DNA of 64,000 bases from Selaginella moellendorffii (Eukaryota > Streptophyta > Lycopodiopsida > Selaginellales > Selaginellaceae). Below, piece by piece: positions 1 through 13,133 of this stretch (its first letter is position 1; every line of letters starts with the position of its first letter). Under the pieces are notes generated by a model. It did not search any database and was not told the DNA's origin. It was given only the letters and a program-made list of their open reading frames with translations. Position numbers and translations under genes: made by a program. Where the stretch lies: NCBI RefSeq assembly GCF_000143415.4, contig NW_003314354.1:593343-657342 (forward strand), given 5' to 3'.

Positions 1-3000
1 ATACACGGCAAGGTGCAAGAGATGGAACGCAATCTGCTTCAGGAAACGATCATTTTCTCTGCCCATTAGCGTCGCTCCATGACGTGTAAAGAGGTTGTTG
101 AAGACAGGAAAGAATGCTTTCCAGAATATAAGAGGTTGGCTGTGGGAGAAGAATCCCGTAAAAATAGCAGTGACACAATCCAGCTTTACGTAGTCAGTAG
201 CAATGCTGTGCACAGACGCAACGTCTATGAATTTCTCCACTATTTCGAGCACCTGTAGGCTCACTGAAGTGCTAAGGTTCTCCTCCCAAAGCTCCTGTAC
301 AGTTCAGCTTGAATATAGAGAGCAACATCAATCCATTTTCTTACGAGTTTCTGCCTCAGCATTGGGTGCAGGCTCTCGCGAAGAGCTCTGTTCGATGCCA
401 TTTTTCGAGAAGACTGTGCATGCGCCAAAGCTTCTCGTAGAGAGTAGGGCTGACTTGGAGAATTTAAATGAGGACTTGGCTTTTTCCACAGGTGACCATT
501 TTCAGGAGTTGCCTGAGGCTGCATCCACTGTAAAATGATGGTCTTAGTTATCGCTTTGCCTGAGATTCAGCACCTCACCTTCAGCTCCTGTCGAGAAGCT
601 TGGCTAAAAAAAGTATGAACTGCGGGCGACAGCGTATCAGAGTATTTGGGTGAGTATGCACCTTCGCTTTCCGGTGTTTGCATTGGTAAAGCTCCACCCA
701 AGGAATCATGCATCTTCCTATGCTGCACGGAGAATGGGAAAAATAACTTCGTAGAAAAAGAGTTTACCTCAAAGAGGGAGAGACATTCTTCCATAAGCTT
801 AAAGAAAAGTCTCGTACGAGCGACGCTCTGCTGCCATGCTTTTATCAATGACATATCATCAAGATGTCGGATAATTTGTACAACGCAAATTAGAACTTCT
901 CGTTTCTCTGTCGCATTAAGATTGTAAAACACTGGCATTTCATCCAGAATCTGAAGCACGCCCTTCAGAAAACGAGGTTACAAAGCTTGAATCGGAACAT
1001 ACCATGCCAACAAGTTGGAAGTATAGTTGTGATATGTACAGCTTGTCCTCGAGCTTCTGGTAGCGGCAGTCGAGCTCGTGCTTGCATGTGAGGACCACCA
1101 AAATGCGTGCTGCCTTTACAGAAACGCTTTAGAGCTCCCAAATACGAAAACTCAAATCTACCTTCGATCTTTGTGATAAATCATCGTGATCCCACGTCAG
1201 GAAAAGTTCTTGCATAAGGCTTGAAGCAAGATAGTTTCTGCAAATACAACAAACTAAATACGCTTGTAAGAATGAATATATCCGTACCTTTCAGAAGGGT
1301 CTCTTCCTGGCATTTCAATAAAAAGATCGTGGTCGCAGATGACTTGTAAGAAAGTCAACTTACACTCGTGCAAAGAAGATTGGCAAACACCCGTAAACTT
1401 GTCAAAGTACAGAGCAATCTACAATAAAAAGGAAGGCATCGATTAGCAAACGCAAAAGTAACCAAAGCAACTTACAAGCTCAAACACTTGTCGGGGATCA
1501 ACAACGGAAAGTAAATCATAGCAAAAGAATGCCAGACTGCTGTTCAACCTTCTGGCTAGGCTGAGGCCCTTTTTGGATCGATCGTGAACTTCCGTAAGCA
1601 AGCAATCGTACAAATTTGACACGCAGCGAAAAACTTCATCCGTTAGTTGCAAAGGTGGAGCATCCTCGTCTGCAAGGCAAGTTAATATCGGTAAGAAAGG
1701 TGGTTCAGAAAAATCTGACCAGTAGGAAGGTTTTCCGGGAAAAGTCTAGCTTGTTCTAAAGCCATAGATCTAACGATCAGTTCGAAGAACACCCAAGCCA
1801 TTGACAGCACGTCATCATATACAGGTCCAACTCGGTAGCCTTTTGCCTGCAAGAAAACTATTTCATGACAAGCTAACGAAGTTCCGATACTGCTACCTTG
1901 CTTCTAGCCAAGCCCCTCCAAACATTACACAATCCAGGGTAAACAGGAGGCCGACGCCCACCGAAATCATCAAAAGCGTAGTCAATAAATTGAACAAGAT
2001 AGCGGTTTCGTTCGGCCCCGTCAGACGATTCTTGTTGCACCCTGAAAAGTTTCAAAACTGAGCGATACATTCCATTTTTTGAAAAGAAAAGAAAAGAAAA
2101 CAGACCTTGTAAGTATATTCACCATGGCACGAAATGCAGCAACCTGGCACCAGCAAAAACGTATTTATAGCACAAATATAGAACTCCACATCATTAACCT
2201 GAAGGGTTTCCCCGCTGTCACTGATCAGATGCAACAACATATTCATCAAAGGTTGCAAAAATTGTAGCATGGACGTTGAATCCACATTCTTCAGACTGTT
2301 GATTGGCTGGTATTCATATATGTGTTAGGACTCTTCAATAAAATTGGCGAACAAACACAAACCTCCAAAAGCTCGGAACCCCAGGGAGCATTGGCCCTTA
2401 AAATGTGGCGATCAAATTCTATAGTGAAGTCCCTAATGCGCTCGTTTACTGAATATAATGAGGAACAAAGACGCAAGCGCAGCCTCAGCAATGCCCTCCC
2501 ATCTTCCAAATGCTCAATTTTGTCCTGAAGAAATAACAATATGATACCAGTGAGCTATTTGCGACAGTACCTTTACAGAGTCTTGAAGATAATGCGGAAC
2601 AAGATCCTTTAGGATCGGAAGGCTGGCATCAGAAAAGCGCATGCTTCTGTCGAAGAGACAATCAAGAATAAGTTTCAAATTTTCAACACACGTACTGAGC
2701 ACCAGCTAAGAGGGGCAGGATAGCGTAGCCGACGACTACCTGCAACAATACCAAAAGTGAGAGACATGATGTTAGAGGAAGGAAAACAGCGTACTGGTTT
2801 TGGAGCCTCGAGTTTCATATTAAGATCCACGTGGAATAAAGTAAAAAGAATGTGATGTTGTGCCGTTAGTACCGCCGGCAAATTCATTTTAAATTCGTCA
2901 TGGTAATATGCCGTTCGAGAAGCCACAGCAATTTGAGAATATGCCCACTCTCGCATGCCGGATTCAGCGTCACGGGGGTAAATAGCCTGGTGTAAGAAGA

Positions 3001-4955
3001 ACTAAGCATCTGGCTCACAAATACAAGACATACCTCCATTGCAGGCGTCTGGAGATCAATGTCATCCTTTCGGACCTCCACCCTGATGAAGAGATTCCTC
3101 TTCTTACTAAACGTTACAGACAGCGGGTACACGTAAAGGCAGTGTATCGACTGCGTAAAAGGCTCACTCTTTGTAAAATGCCGAAACTCCATAAGAGGAT
3201 GCTGGGAAAGATTAAAATTGTTAGGAACAACGCGTCACCACAGCACATCACTTACATCTGCAGGCAGCAATCGCTGCTTCACCTCAACGTTCCCAACCCG
3301 TCTCTTTCTGTTGTCCAAATCCGCATCACTGCTCCTTCCATCTGCATCGCCGACCTGACTATCCTGGTTGTCAGGACTGCTACATACTGATGCTGCGTCT
3401 GGATCTAGATCCTCGGGGGCAAGGCGCTCGACTTCAAAGCGCAACGTAGCTTTGATAGGTTTATGAGCTTTCTTCTTCGGATCCTGCAACATACGACTCA
3501 GAGCGCCGGGCAGCAATGATCCTTTACAAACCTGAAGCCAGTCTTCATTGTAGCATTCCTTTACACGATTAAGGCCCGGAACGTCTAGCATGATGGGGTG
3601 GCCAAGACGCTTCCCCGCTTCCCCAACCGCGTCTGCTCCAGAGAGGGGACTGCTTGGAGAAGAGATACCTGTCATTGCCCCAGTTACACTCAAGTCAAAC
3701 AACGGGACGGTGGCCCAAGCGAACGGCTCTTTGAATGGCATTATTCGAGCCCATACTTGGAGCCTTTGCTTCTCTCTTTCCGTCAAATGAGCCTGAAGGC
3801 AGCGGTTAGCTTCACGGTCAGAGCTGATCAAGTAAAGAAAAACGTACAGGCTCCTTACGCGAATACACAGAGGATTTTACGCCACCTTCCTCAGTTGCAT
3901 GCTTCTCGAGCTGCACAAGCATACAAATGGATGCCGAAGGAGCATCCACCGAAAAGATGGCACGCCTTTGGATAGCCACCGTTCCCTGAATGAGAATGTG
4001 AGACTAGGTGCGGAGTATGCGCGCATCACAAACCTCGCAAAATTCGCCAGGAAGGAACTCGAAATAAAAATCTTCAGACAGTTTTTCCCGCCTTTCTCGA
4101 TGATAGAGGCTGAGGCTCCCATAGATTGGCTCTGCAGCGGACAGGCAGGCGTGAGGCAAATTTGCAGCTGCGAAAGCGGATCCAACGTACCCACGAAACC
4201 TGCTTGAAGCTTGAGTTGTAAGACCTTGACGGCAACCTTGAGACCACTGTCGCAAACAGCAAAGAAGACAGACAGGTAAGTAGCGTAAATGCAGAGAAAC
4301 ACCACAACCTGCCAAGAGAAGCTGGAGGGGGTTCCGGCAGTCGCTGGCCACTTATAGCGCCTCTCTCGGATTCCCAGTTGAATGCAGGCTCGTAAGCATG
4401 AAGAGGGGAGGGGCCGAGATGCTGCTGCACAAAGAGAGGGGAGGGGGGGATTTATTCCTTCCACCACCGAGAAAGTGAGGACTGCACCTTCAGCTTCTTT
4501 GTACGCCCGGGAGTATTGGTGGCCTCTTCGCTGTCACACGCGCTTGGGCCCTGGCGCAGGTTGGAGAGGTGTAACTCTTGCAAGGGAAAGGCGCATCAAC
4601 AAAAGAGTGTGAGTGCGGGGGAACGAGGCAGTGGGCAGGCAGAGAGCTCTTACCGGTTTCTACATCGGTGTCGGGTCCCTCGAAAATCTGATTGTGAAAG
4701 GCAGGCCGCGAGACGCTTTGGTAGTGGCCGTACTTGGCGTCATCCGTGAGCCAGGCCGAGCTGTAGGATTGCAAGACAAGCTTGAGATGGGGGCAGTGCT
4801 CCGCATCTGCTTGCAGCTGCTGCAGCCAACACCAGCAATCAACAATAAGCTCCCCAGGATGAACAAACCTGTGGATCCAGCTCCAAGGCGCTTGACGGGA
4901 ACGCCACTCCCCGGCTCATCCTCTTGAACCGCTGCCCGCGACCGGGAGCTGCCAT
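1..4955 (-). CDS. SPK1: SPIKE1-type DOCK-family Rho/ROP guanine nucleotide exchange factor, 3-prime part outside the window
   Basis: Plant SPIKE1 is a DOCK-family exchange factor that activates ROP GTPases to organise actin, microtubules and cell shape. I traced 26 exons reading leftward from ATG 4953-4955 (M-A-A-P-G-R-G-Q-R-F-K-R): 4955-4869, 4819-4654, 4576-4488, 4424-4309, 4246-4200, 4131-4034, 3985-3848, 3792-3532, 3483-3256, 3201-3034, 2986-2795, 2739-2696, 2646-2571, 2524-2363, 2306-2199, 2143-2106, 2041-1897, 1846-1720, 1669-1476, 1418-1288, 1237-1162, 1113-1003, 962-768, 722-579, 527-345, 294-1. They give 1206 residues with phases that close and no stop. Family hallmarks are NQIFEGPDTD near residue 65, the DHR1/C2 block (HCLYVYPLSVTFSKKRNLF, then YHDEFKMNLPA) around residues 420-520, and DEMPVFYNLNATEKREV near 940. 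The catalytic DHR2 domain should lie beyond base 1. Introns are about 40-100 bp. The alternative splice acceptor at exon 2 (CAGCAG) is ambiguous by one residue. Confidence 0.93.
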
Positions 4956-5322
4956 GGCGATCTACCTAGAGGCACGCTAGGACGCAATGCAGGTGCGCCC
5001 TACCATTCACCATTCACACTGTTGCATTGTGGCTCACCCTTGCGCACCAAGCTACGTGACCTCCACGCGACATCATCATTCCCGCCTTGGCCGCCCTCCC
5101 TCCTCCTCCTCCTCCTCCTGCGCATCGCCAGCGCCCTAGCCCAGCCAACCTGGGATATTCCATTCCCCACTACCACGTGGACGGTGAGGATGGTCATTAT
5201 ATGCTATGAAACTTGGATGGGAATGGGATGGCAGCGCTTGCTTCCTACCCAGAAAAGGACAGCGCACTAGAGACCGATCCATTGGCCGACCTGGCCGCCA
5301 CCAGCAATCGCTCCAGCCAGAA
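4956..5322. promoter_or_regulatory. Shared 5-prime region between divergent SPIKE1 and beta-galactosidase
   Basis: Only 367 bp separate the start codons of two divergently transcribed genes, so both promoters and 5-prime UTRs must lie here or overlap the coding regions. The sequence is GC-richer than the repeats to the right and has CTC-rich runs near 5097-5122. I see no clear TATA box for either gene. That the promoter is bidirectional is inferred from spacing alone. Confidence 0.6.
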
Positions 5323-8300
5323 ATGCCGCCGCTCCTCCTCCTCCTCCTCCTCCTCGCCGCCACGCTCCTCCATGTCGGCCTCTCCGACACCGTGGCCTAT
5401 GATCACAGGGGCCTTATCATCAATGGCCAGCACCGGATGCTCATCTCGGCATCCATCCACTACCCTCGCGCAGCTCCTCAGGTATAGCCACCCATCTCCG
5501 ATTCTCTACGCAACCTCTGAGTTCATCTGCAGATGTGGAGCCAGCTCATCTCCAATGCCAAAGCCGGTGGAATTGACGTGATCGAAACGTACGTCTTCTG
5601 GGACGGGCATCAGCCCACCAGGGACACTGTAAGCTCTTCCCCGGGCGCTTGTACAGACTTGATTCTTGCTCCATTCCCTCCAGTACAACTTCGAGGGGCG
5701 ATTCGACCTGGTTTCGTTTGTCAAGTTGGTCCACGAGGCGGGCCTATATGCCAATCTCCGGATTGGGCCTTACGTGTGCGCGGAATGGAACCTCGGGTGA
5801 GAATCTCTCTCCTTCGTTGCATGCAACAACATTCCTTGGTTTTCATCAGGGGCTTCCCCGTGTGGCTCAAGGACGTGCCAGGAATTGAATTCAGAACAAA
5901 CAACCAGCCGTTCAAGGTATGATTCACGCGCTCGTTGCTCAAGATTGCATCCGCCCCCGGCACCAAGTTTGTCAACTCTTCAGGCGGAGATGCAAGCGTT
6001 CGTGGAGAAGATCGTGGCGATGATGAAACATGACAAGCTTTTCGCGCCTCAGGGTGGACCAATCATACTGGCTCAGGTACTCTTGCATTTCTTGATTGTG
6101 GGCAAAGAAAAGCAGCACAGATTGAGAACGAGTATGGCAACATCGACGCGGCATATGGAGCGGCCGGAAAGGAGTACATGGAGTGGGCCGCAAACATGGC
6201 CCAGGGTCTCGGCACGGGTGTGCCCTGGATCATGTGCCAGCAGTCGGACGCACCAGACTACATCGTGAGCTTTTGATTATATAACACTTTCATGACACCC
6301 TTTCGCTCCTGCAGCTAGACACTTGCAACGGCTTCTACTGCGATGCCTGGGCTCCCAACAACAAGAAGAAACCCAAAATGTGGACCGAGAATTGGAGCGG
6401 CTGGTGAGCCACGTTTGAGGAAGGTTGAATGCCCCTTGGTTATGTCTTGGATCACCCACAGGTTCCAGAAATGGGGAGAGGCATCCCCGCACAGGCCCGT
6501 GGAAGACGTTGCCTTCGCTGTAGCCCGTTTCTTCCAGCGCGGGGGAAGCTTCCAAAACTACTACATGGTTGGGGGTTGGGCTCTTCCTTGCAATGTGCTA
6601 AAGCTCGTCTGGAAACCTTGCAGTACTTTGGCGGCACCAATTTCGGGCGATCATCCGGAGGCCCATACGTTACGACCAGCTACGATTACGACGCACCCAT
6701 TGATGAGTTTGGTATAAGGGTTGTGTGGCGTAGTATACCATGCTAACGCGGGTAACGTGCAGGAGTAATTCGCCAGCCCAAATGGGGCCATTTGAAGCAG
6801 CTGCACGCTGCAATCAAGCTCTGCGAAGCCGCGCTTGGCTCCAACGATCCCACCTACATTTCCCTGGGCCAACTGCAAGAGGTAAACACGGGCTTCTAAA
6901 CCTGGTCTTCACCCTCTTGCAGGCCCATGTCTACGGGAGCACGTCATCCGGAGCTTGTGCAGCTTTTCTGGCAAACATTGATTCCAGCTCCGATGCCACC
7001 GTGAAGTTCAACTCTCGGACGTATCTTCTACCCGCCTGGTCTGTCAGTATTCTCCCCGACTGCAAAACAGTCAGCCACAACACCGCTAAGGTCTCTCACT
7101 CTCTCTCCCTTCTTCTCATGCTGACGATGAAACATTTCTATCCGAAGGTGCACGTTCAAACAGCCATGCCAACAATGAAGCCCTCCATCACGGGGTTGGC
7201 CTGGGAATCCTATCCTGAACCAGTCGGAGTGTGGAGCGACAGTGGTATTGTGGCATCGGCATTGCTCGAACAAATCAACACAACCAAGGATACAAGCGAC
7301 TACCTCTGGTACACCACAAGGTGGATTTTGACTTTTCTCCGGCTACCTGGAGCTTTGCTTACACCCTCTGGGCAGCCTGGATATCTCTCAAGCAGATGCC
7401 GCGTCTGGAAAAGCACTTCTTTCTCTTGAAAGCATGAGAGACGTTGTTCATGTCTTTGTCAACGGAAAACTAGCAGGTAGCTGGCTTTCTAGATTTCCCG
7501 CTCTAAACACTTATATGGCATGATTCAGGCAGCGCAAGCACAAAGGGAACCCAACTGTATGCCGCTGTGGAACAGCCTATCGAGCTAGCCTCGGGGCACA
7601 ACTCCCTGGCGATTCTTTGCGCTACGGTTGGCCTACAGGTTGTCTATCTGACCACCGCAAGTGTGTGCGGCTTTCTTACTTCGCTCCGCAGAACTATGGT
7701 CCATTTATCGAGACATGGGGTGCCGGCATCAACGGCTCGGTCATAGTCAAGGGCCTTCCCTCGGGTCAAATAGATCTCACTGCTGAAGAATGGATACACC
7801 AGGTTCGCTCACCACAATGAGCCTTTTGTTATTCTGTGTGGACGCAGGTAGGCCTCAAGGGGGAAAGCTTGGCCATCTTCACGGAGAGCGGATCTCAGAG
7901 AGTGAGGTGGTCGTCGGCAGTTCCTCAAGGGCAGGCATTAGTGTGGTACAAGGTAATCTTCCAACACCATGGTATCACATGTATCGTGTGGATTGCAATG
8001 CAGGCGCACTTTGACAGCCCCAGCGGCAACGATCCGGTGGCTTTGGACTTGGAAAGCATGGGGAAGGGCCAGGCATGGATCAACGGGCAGAGTATTGGGC
8101 GCTTTTGGCCATCCTTGCGTGCACCAGACACTGCCGGATGCCCTCAAACGTGTGACTATCGCGGCAGCTATTCCTCTTCCAAGTGCAGGAGTGGCTGTGG
8201 CCAACCTTCTCAGCGATGGTGAGCTGTGGACCTTGTACAAGATTACCTAACGTCTCTACCTCTAGGTACCATGTTCCACGCAGCTGGCTCCAAGACAGCG

Positions 8301-8377
8301 GAAACTTGGTGGTGTTGTTTGAGGAGGAAGGTGGCAAGCCGTCTGGTGTGTCATTCGTGACCAGGACGGTGGTTTGA
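5323..8377 (+). CDS. BGAL: Plant beta-galactosidase, glycoside hydrolase family 35
   Basis: GH35 enzymes remove terminal beta-galactose from wall polysaccharides and are usually secreted to the apoplast. Eighteen exons: 5323-5481, 5533-5628, 5684-5796, 5850-5916, 5984-6076, 6121-6264, 6315-6403, 6462-6567, 6624-6711, 6763-6881, 6923-7090, 7148-7320, 7376-7476, 7529-7638, 7692-7802, 7848-7952, 8004-8218, 8266-8377. They sum to 2169 nt (722 aa) and every junction is GT-AG. The start was chosen because it opens a leucine-rich signal peptide encoded by a CTC run, just before [15 protein letters not shown]. Catalytic acid/base Glu lies in IENEYGN and the nucleophile Glu in [27 protein letters not shown] is also diagnostic. 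The protein ends at SFVTRTVV, so the C-terminal SUEL/galactose-lectin domain found in some family members is absent. Introns are 41-67 bp. It appears intact. Confidence 0.95.
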
Positions 8378-8497
8378 AAAGGCAGGCGCCGGCCCTGCTT
8401 GCTTCTTGTGCTTGCTGAGGTAACTGGGCCGACAAAACAAGCCTAGTAAATATATAGCTTCCCAATTTCTGGGATCCCCTTTCAAGTGCGGCATGGC

Positions 8498-10312
8498 ATG
8501 TCCAAGAAACGAGCAGCGCCCAAGGGAGATAGCAGCGGGCATTTTCTATGGAGCGCCCCGAGGAGGCGGTCATCAACAGCCCCCTCGGCTCTTGCACTTG
8601 CTACGCGACATCCGCAGCGATCTTGGCCAAGAATCCACACCCATCGCGGCCGGGTTAGTTGAATGTTGTGCTTTGGCTGTTCGAGTGAAGAGTGCTTTGG
8701 AAGCTGGAACAGGGATGCTTGGGCCACGTTCGCGAGGCAAGAGCAGGCCCTTCAATACGCCGACTGTCACCGCCATGGCCTCGCCGTCTTCACGTACCAA
8801 GACCACACAACGGGCCAAAGGCGATTCCTTGTTACCTCTCACCTCGAGTTCTGGAGGAGGTGGGCCTCCTCCCCCGGACCTCATGATTCTAACGCATCGT
8901 GCACCGCAGATACGAGAAGATGCACGGCAGCTTGAGGCACCACTATGAAATTATACGCGAGGTAAGATTGCTGCCCGAGCTGTAGGTGGGCTGGATGCAC
9001 ATTGCTGCGCATGCATAGAATACCCCGTGCAATCTCTACTTCGATCTGGAGTTCAACCGGCACACCAACCAGGGCGCGGATGGCGATGCCATGGTCGACC
9101 TCCTGCTGCAACTGCTCGCCTCCACGCTCTACGAGGCTTTCTCGATCCGCTACAACGTGGCCTGGACACTGGAGCTCGACTCGTCAACCGCAGGTAATAC
9201 TAGTCTTAGCAGACACAAGGATTCCTTCCTATAATGGCTTTATAGACAAGTTCTCTCGGCACCTCATCTTGCGCATCCCCAACACCGCCTTCAAGGACAA
9301 CTCGCATGCAGGGGCGTTTGTTGCGCATGTAGGTGACCCTGTTCTCTTTTCCATGTTGGGATAATGTTTTGCTGCAGCTGTGCTCGCGGATACATGTGCT
9401 TCGCGGGCGTGACAAGCACCTGGAGGAGCTTTATGTCATCACCGATCATTCTTCCACCTCCAGGCTGTTTGTCGATCAGGCTGTCTACTCGCGTAACCGT
9501 TGCTTCCGCCTCGTCTTCTCTGCCAAGGCTGGAAAGACGGCTATCCTGGTCCCGACGTACAGATTCGCCTCCGGCTCCGAAGTGGTCATGGTCAGTCCCC
9601 GCTGCTCCTCCCTGGAGGCTTGACTTCATACAAAGCCGTTGCAGGACGATATTACAACGTTCATGCAAGCGCTCGTTTGCAACGTGGATGCGAATTGCGA
9701 GACACTTCTCACATTTGACCGCGGGGTAGGCCTAGTATATCCTTCACATTTGTTGTTAATTATCCGCTGAAGGCTGCTGGCGAACACCCAAAGTCGCTCT
9801 CCAATATCCAGCCTCAACAGAGCGTCGCTTCCGAAGCATCGCCATTTGGTGCAGTTGATGCGTTTGTGGAATCAATTTCATCCTTTGGAAACACTCCGGG
9901 TGCGTATATCCTACTCGTGCGTTCCTGTCTGATGCAACGCAGGAAAGATTCGAAACTGGTTTTGGTTTTCGGAGCTCGGCATTATTGTCTATAATATTTC
10001 GGGCAACCGTTTCTGCGAGCGAGTGGGAAGGCAGCACAAGAGCAACAACGGTATGATTGTGTGTCTTGTTCTTTCTTTTGTTGACGCGTCAACCACTATG
10101 CAGTCATGTACATCATCAACTTACGACGAGCAAGCTACTATCAAAAATGTCATGATCCGGATTGCAGGGGTAAACGGCTATATAACTAGAGCAAACTTGA
10201 CGAGTTACTGTGCCCAGGATACAAATCTCCTGTGAGACCTGTTCCATGCCATGTTCTCCCACCCGCAGGTTTTCACACACACGACGCAGAGACACAGATA
10301 TACAGGCGGTGA
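8498..10312 (+). CDS. PRIMPOL: PrimPol, DNA-directed primase/polymerase
   Basis: PrimPol is an archaeo-eukaryotic-primase-family enzyme that re-primes DNA synthesis beyond lesions in nucleus and organelles. Proposed exons: 8498-8653, 8693-8859, 8910-8961, 9019-9193, 9246-9328, 9378-9590, 9645-9725, 9773-9899, 9943-10050, 10104-10169, 10218-10312, totalling 1323 nt (440 aa) with consistent phases. Motif I is in [11 protein letters not shown] (Asp-x-Glu), motif II in [12 protein letters not shown] (Ser-x-His), and motif III in [17 protein letters not shown]-terminal zinc knuckle follows, with [13 protein letters not shown] and [12 protein letters not shown] supplying Cys, His, Cys, Cys. The first exon ([14 protein letters not shown]) and its 39-nt intron are the weakest part, since an in-frame TGA at 8660-8662 forces an intron there. 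The gene starts 120 bp after the beta-galactosidase stop. It is shorter than the animal protein, mainly at the C-terminus. Confidence 0.88.
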
Positions 10313-10399
10313 ATGCATCTTTTATCCGTGTCGTCAAAATTACAGCGCCTGCGTTCTGTTGTTCAATCCTCTCCTTCCTCCTCGCCTTCCCCTTCAATG

Positions 10400-11674
<1,275 letters not shown>

Positions 11675-13133
11675 CATCTTGTCTTGCTGCTATGGTGGTG
11701 TTAATCGACTCACTGGGTGAAGCAAAGAGCCCTACAGCGAAAATGAGCCATAGAAAGAAACGAAGCACTCCCCCATGAGTGTGTAAGTGGGACGACTCTT
11801 GGCTTCAAATTGATTATTGGGAATAAAAAGAAAAGAACCTGCAAGAGTTAGCTGATTTCTCCCTCATTGTACGTGTTGAACCCAAGCACGCAGGAAACCT
11901 GTACATTCGGATCTATTGCCACACACATACCATCAGGAGACACCAAGGTGGAATGGTCGTCCGTGTCCAGCAGAAGGTGCACCGATCATAAATTGACAAC
12001 TCCCATTCTTGTTCTCTGCATTAAACCACAATCAATCCCTTTGAAAAACTCAATGCTTACCAATTGAGCAGGAGCTCTTTCACTGCTCCAGTGTTATCAT
12101 GATGATGTAGGCTGTGACCATATATAGGGATGCAAGCTACCACATCCTGCTGTGGCATTCTGCTGTAGGTCGTTCAAGTTCCCATCAGCTCCATGCGCCT
12201 GAATCCAAGCTAGTCTAATATTGCATGCAATGTCTCGCTCTGGCATCGCATCAAACACCCCTTCATCTCTTCAGTCCACTGATGACATTCCATGATACCA
12301 CATTCTACTGCGGCTTCCTGCCAAGCACCATTATAGTTCAGGTGTGTTAATATATCTTGCTTCCCTCTTAAGAATGAACTTTTTTTTTTTTCCAGATTTG
12401 GAAAGCTAAGGAAAGACCCCGCAAGACTGGCTCAGCGTTGCACAAAGCTCATTAGCACTAGGTAGAATGGCACTTCTCATCGTACAAATGTTGAATTAAG
12501 TATGATTGTAGATTGTTGTCTGCATAATATGCCCTTCTGGTGGGGTTCTTATAAAGCAATGAGGGCAAGATGATACATGTAAAGCTCTCTGAAACTTACA
12601 TGCCACAGTCAGCTTTGAAGTACAGGCCTTCTAATTTTTACAGAGAGGTTACCATCAATAATTGACACCATCTAGTGTAAGAAATATATCTCGAGAGCAA
12701 ATATAAATTACCATAACGTCAATACTTATAAGATCCTATCTTGGGGATTGAAGCAACACTAATGTCAGGCTCAACTTTACTTGAGAGGGATGACCATCAT
12801 AGTGAGAACCGATAGATCAAGCCAGAATCTGTGTAGTCTTTTGCCAAGACGTACAAGGACGTTGCTAGTAATGCATCTTATAATCAGGAAACATCCGCAT
12901 AAAGCATTCCGAAGTATTCGTAAGTATTACACCTACAAAGTCTATTTCCTTAAATTCCTTTTTAAAAAATAAACTAATTTAATCTTTTCGTTTAGTGAGT
13001 TTCGTTGGGCCCTCCATTCCCTTTAAAACAACCATCCCTGGTGTTAAATTACCAGTTTCTCTCTGGAAATCCTCACCCTCTTGGTCGACCAATGTGAGTT
13101 CGAATGATGCATTTGCTTGTTATGGCTAGCCTC
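11675..13133. other. Intergenic region, no gene recognised
   Basis: I found no supported coding exon, RNA gene or mobile element between the tubulin relic and the CEP44 stop codon. A poly-T run lies near 12,379-12,391. Part of it should hold the CEP44 3-prime UTR. Confidence 0.6.
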
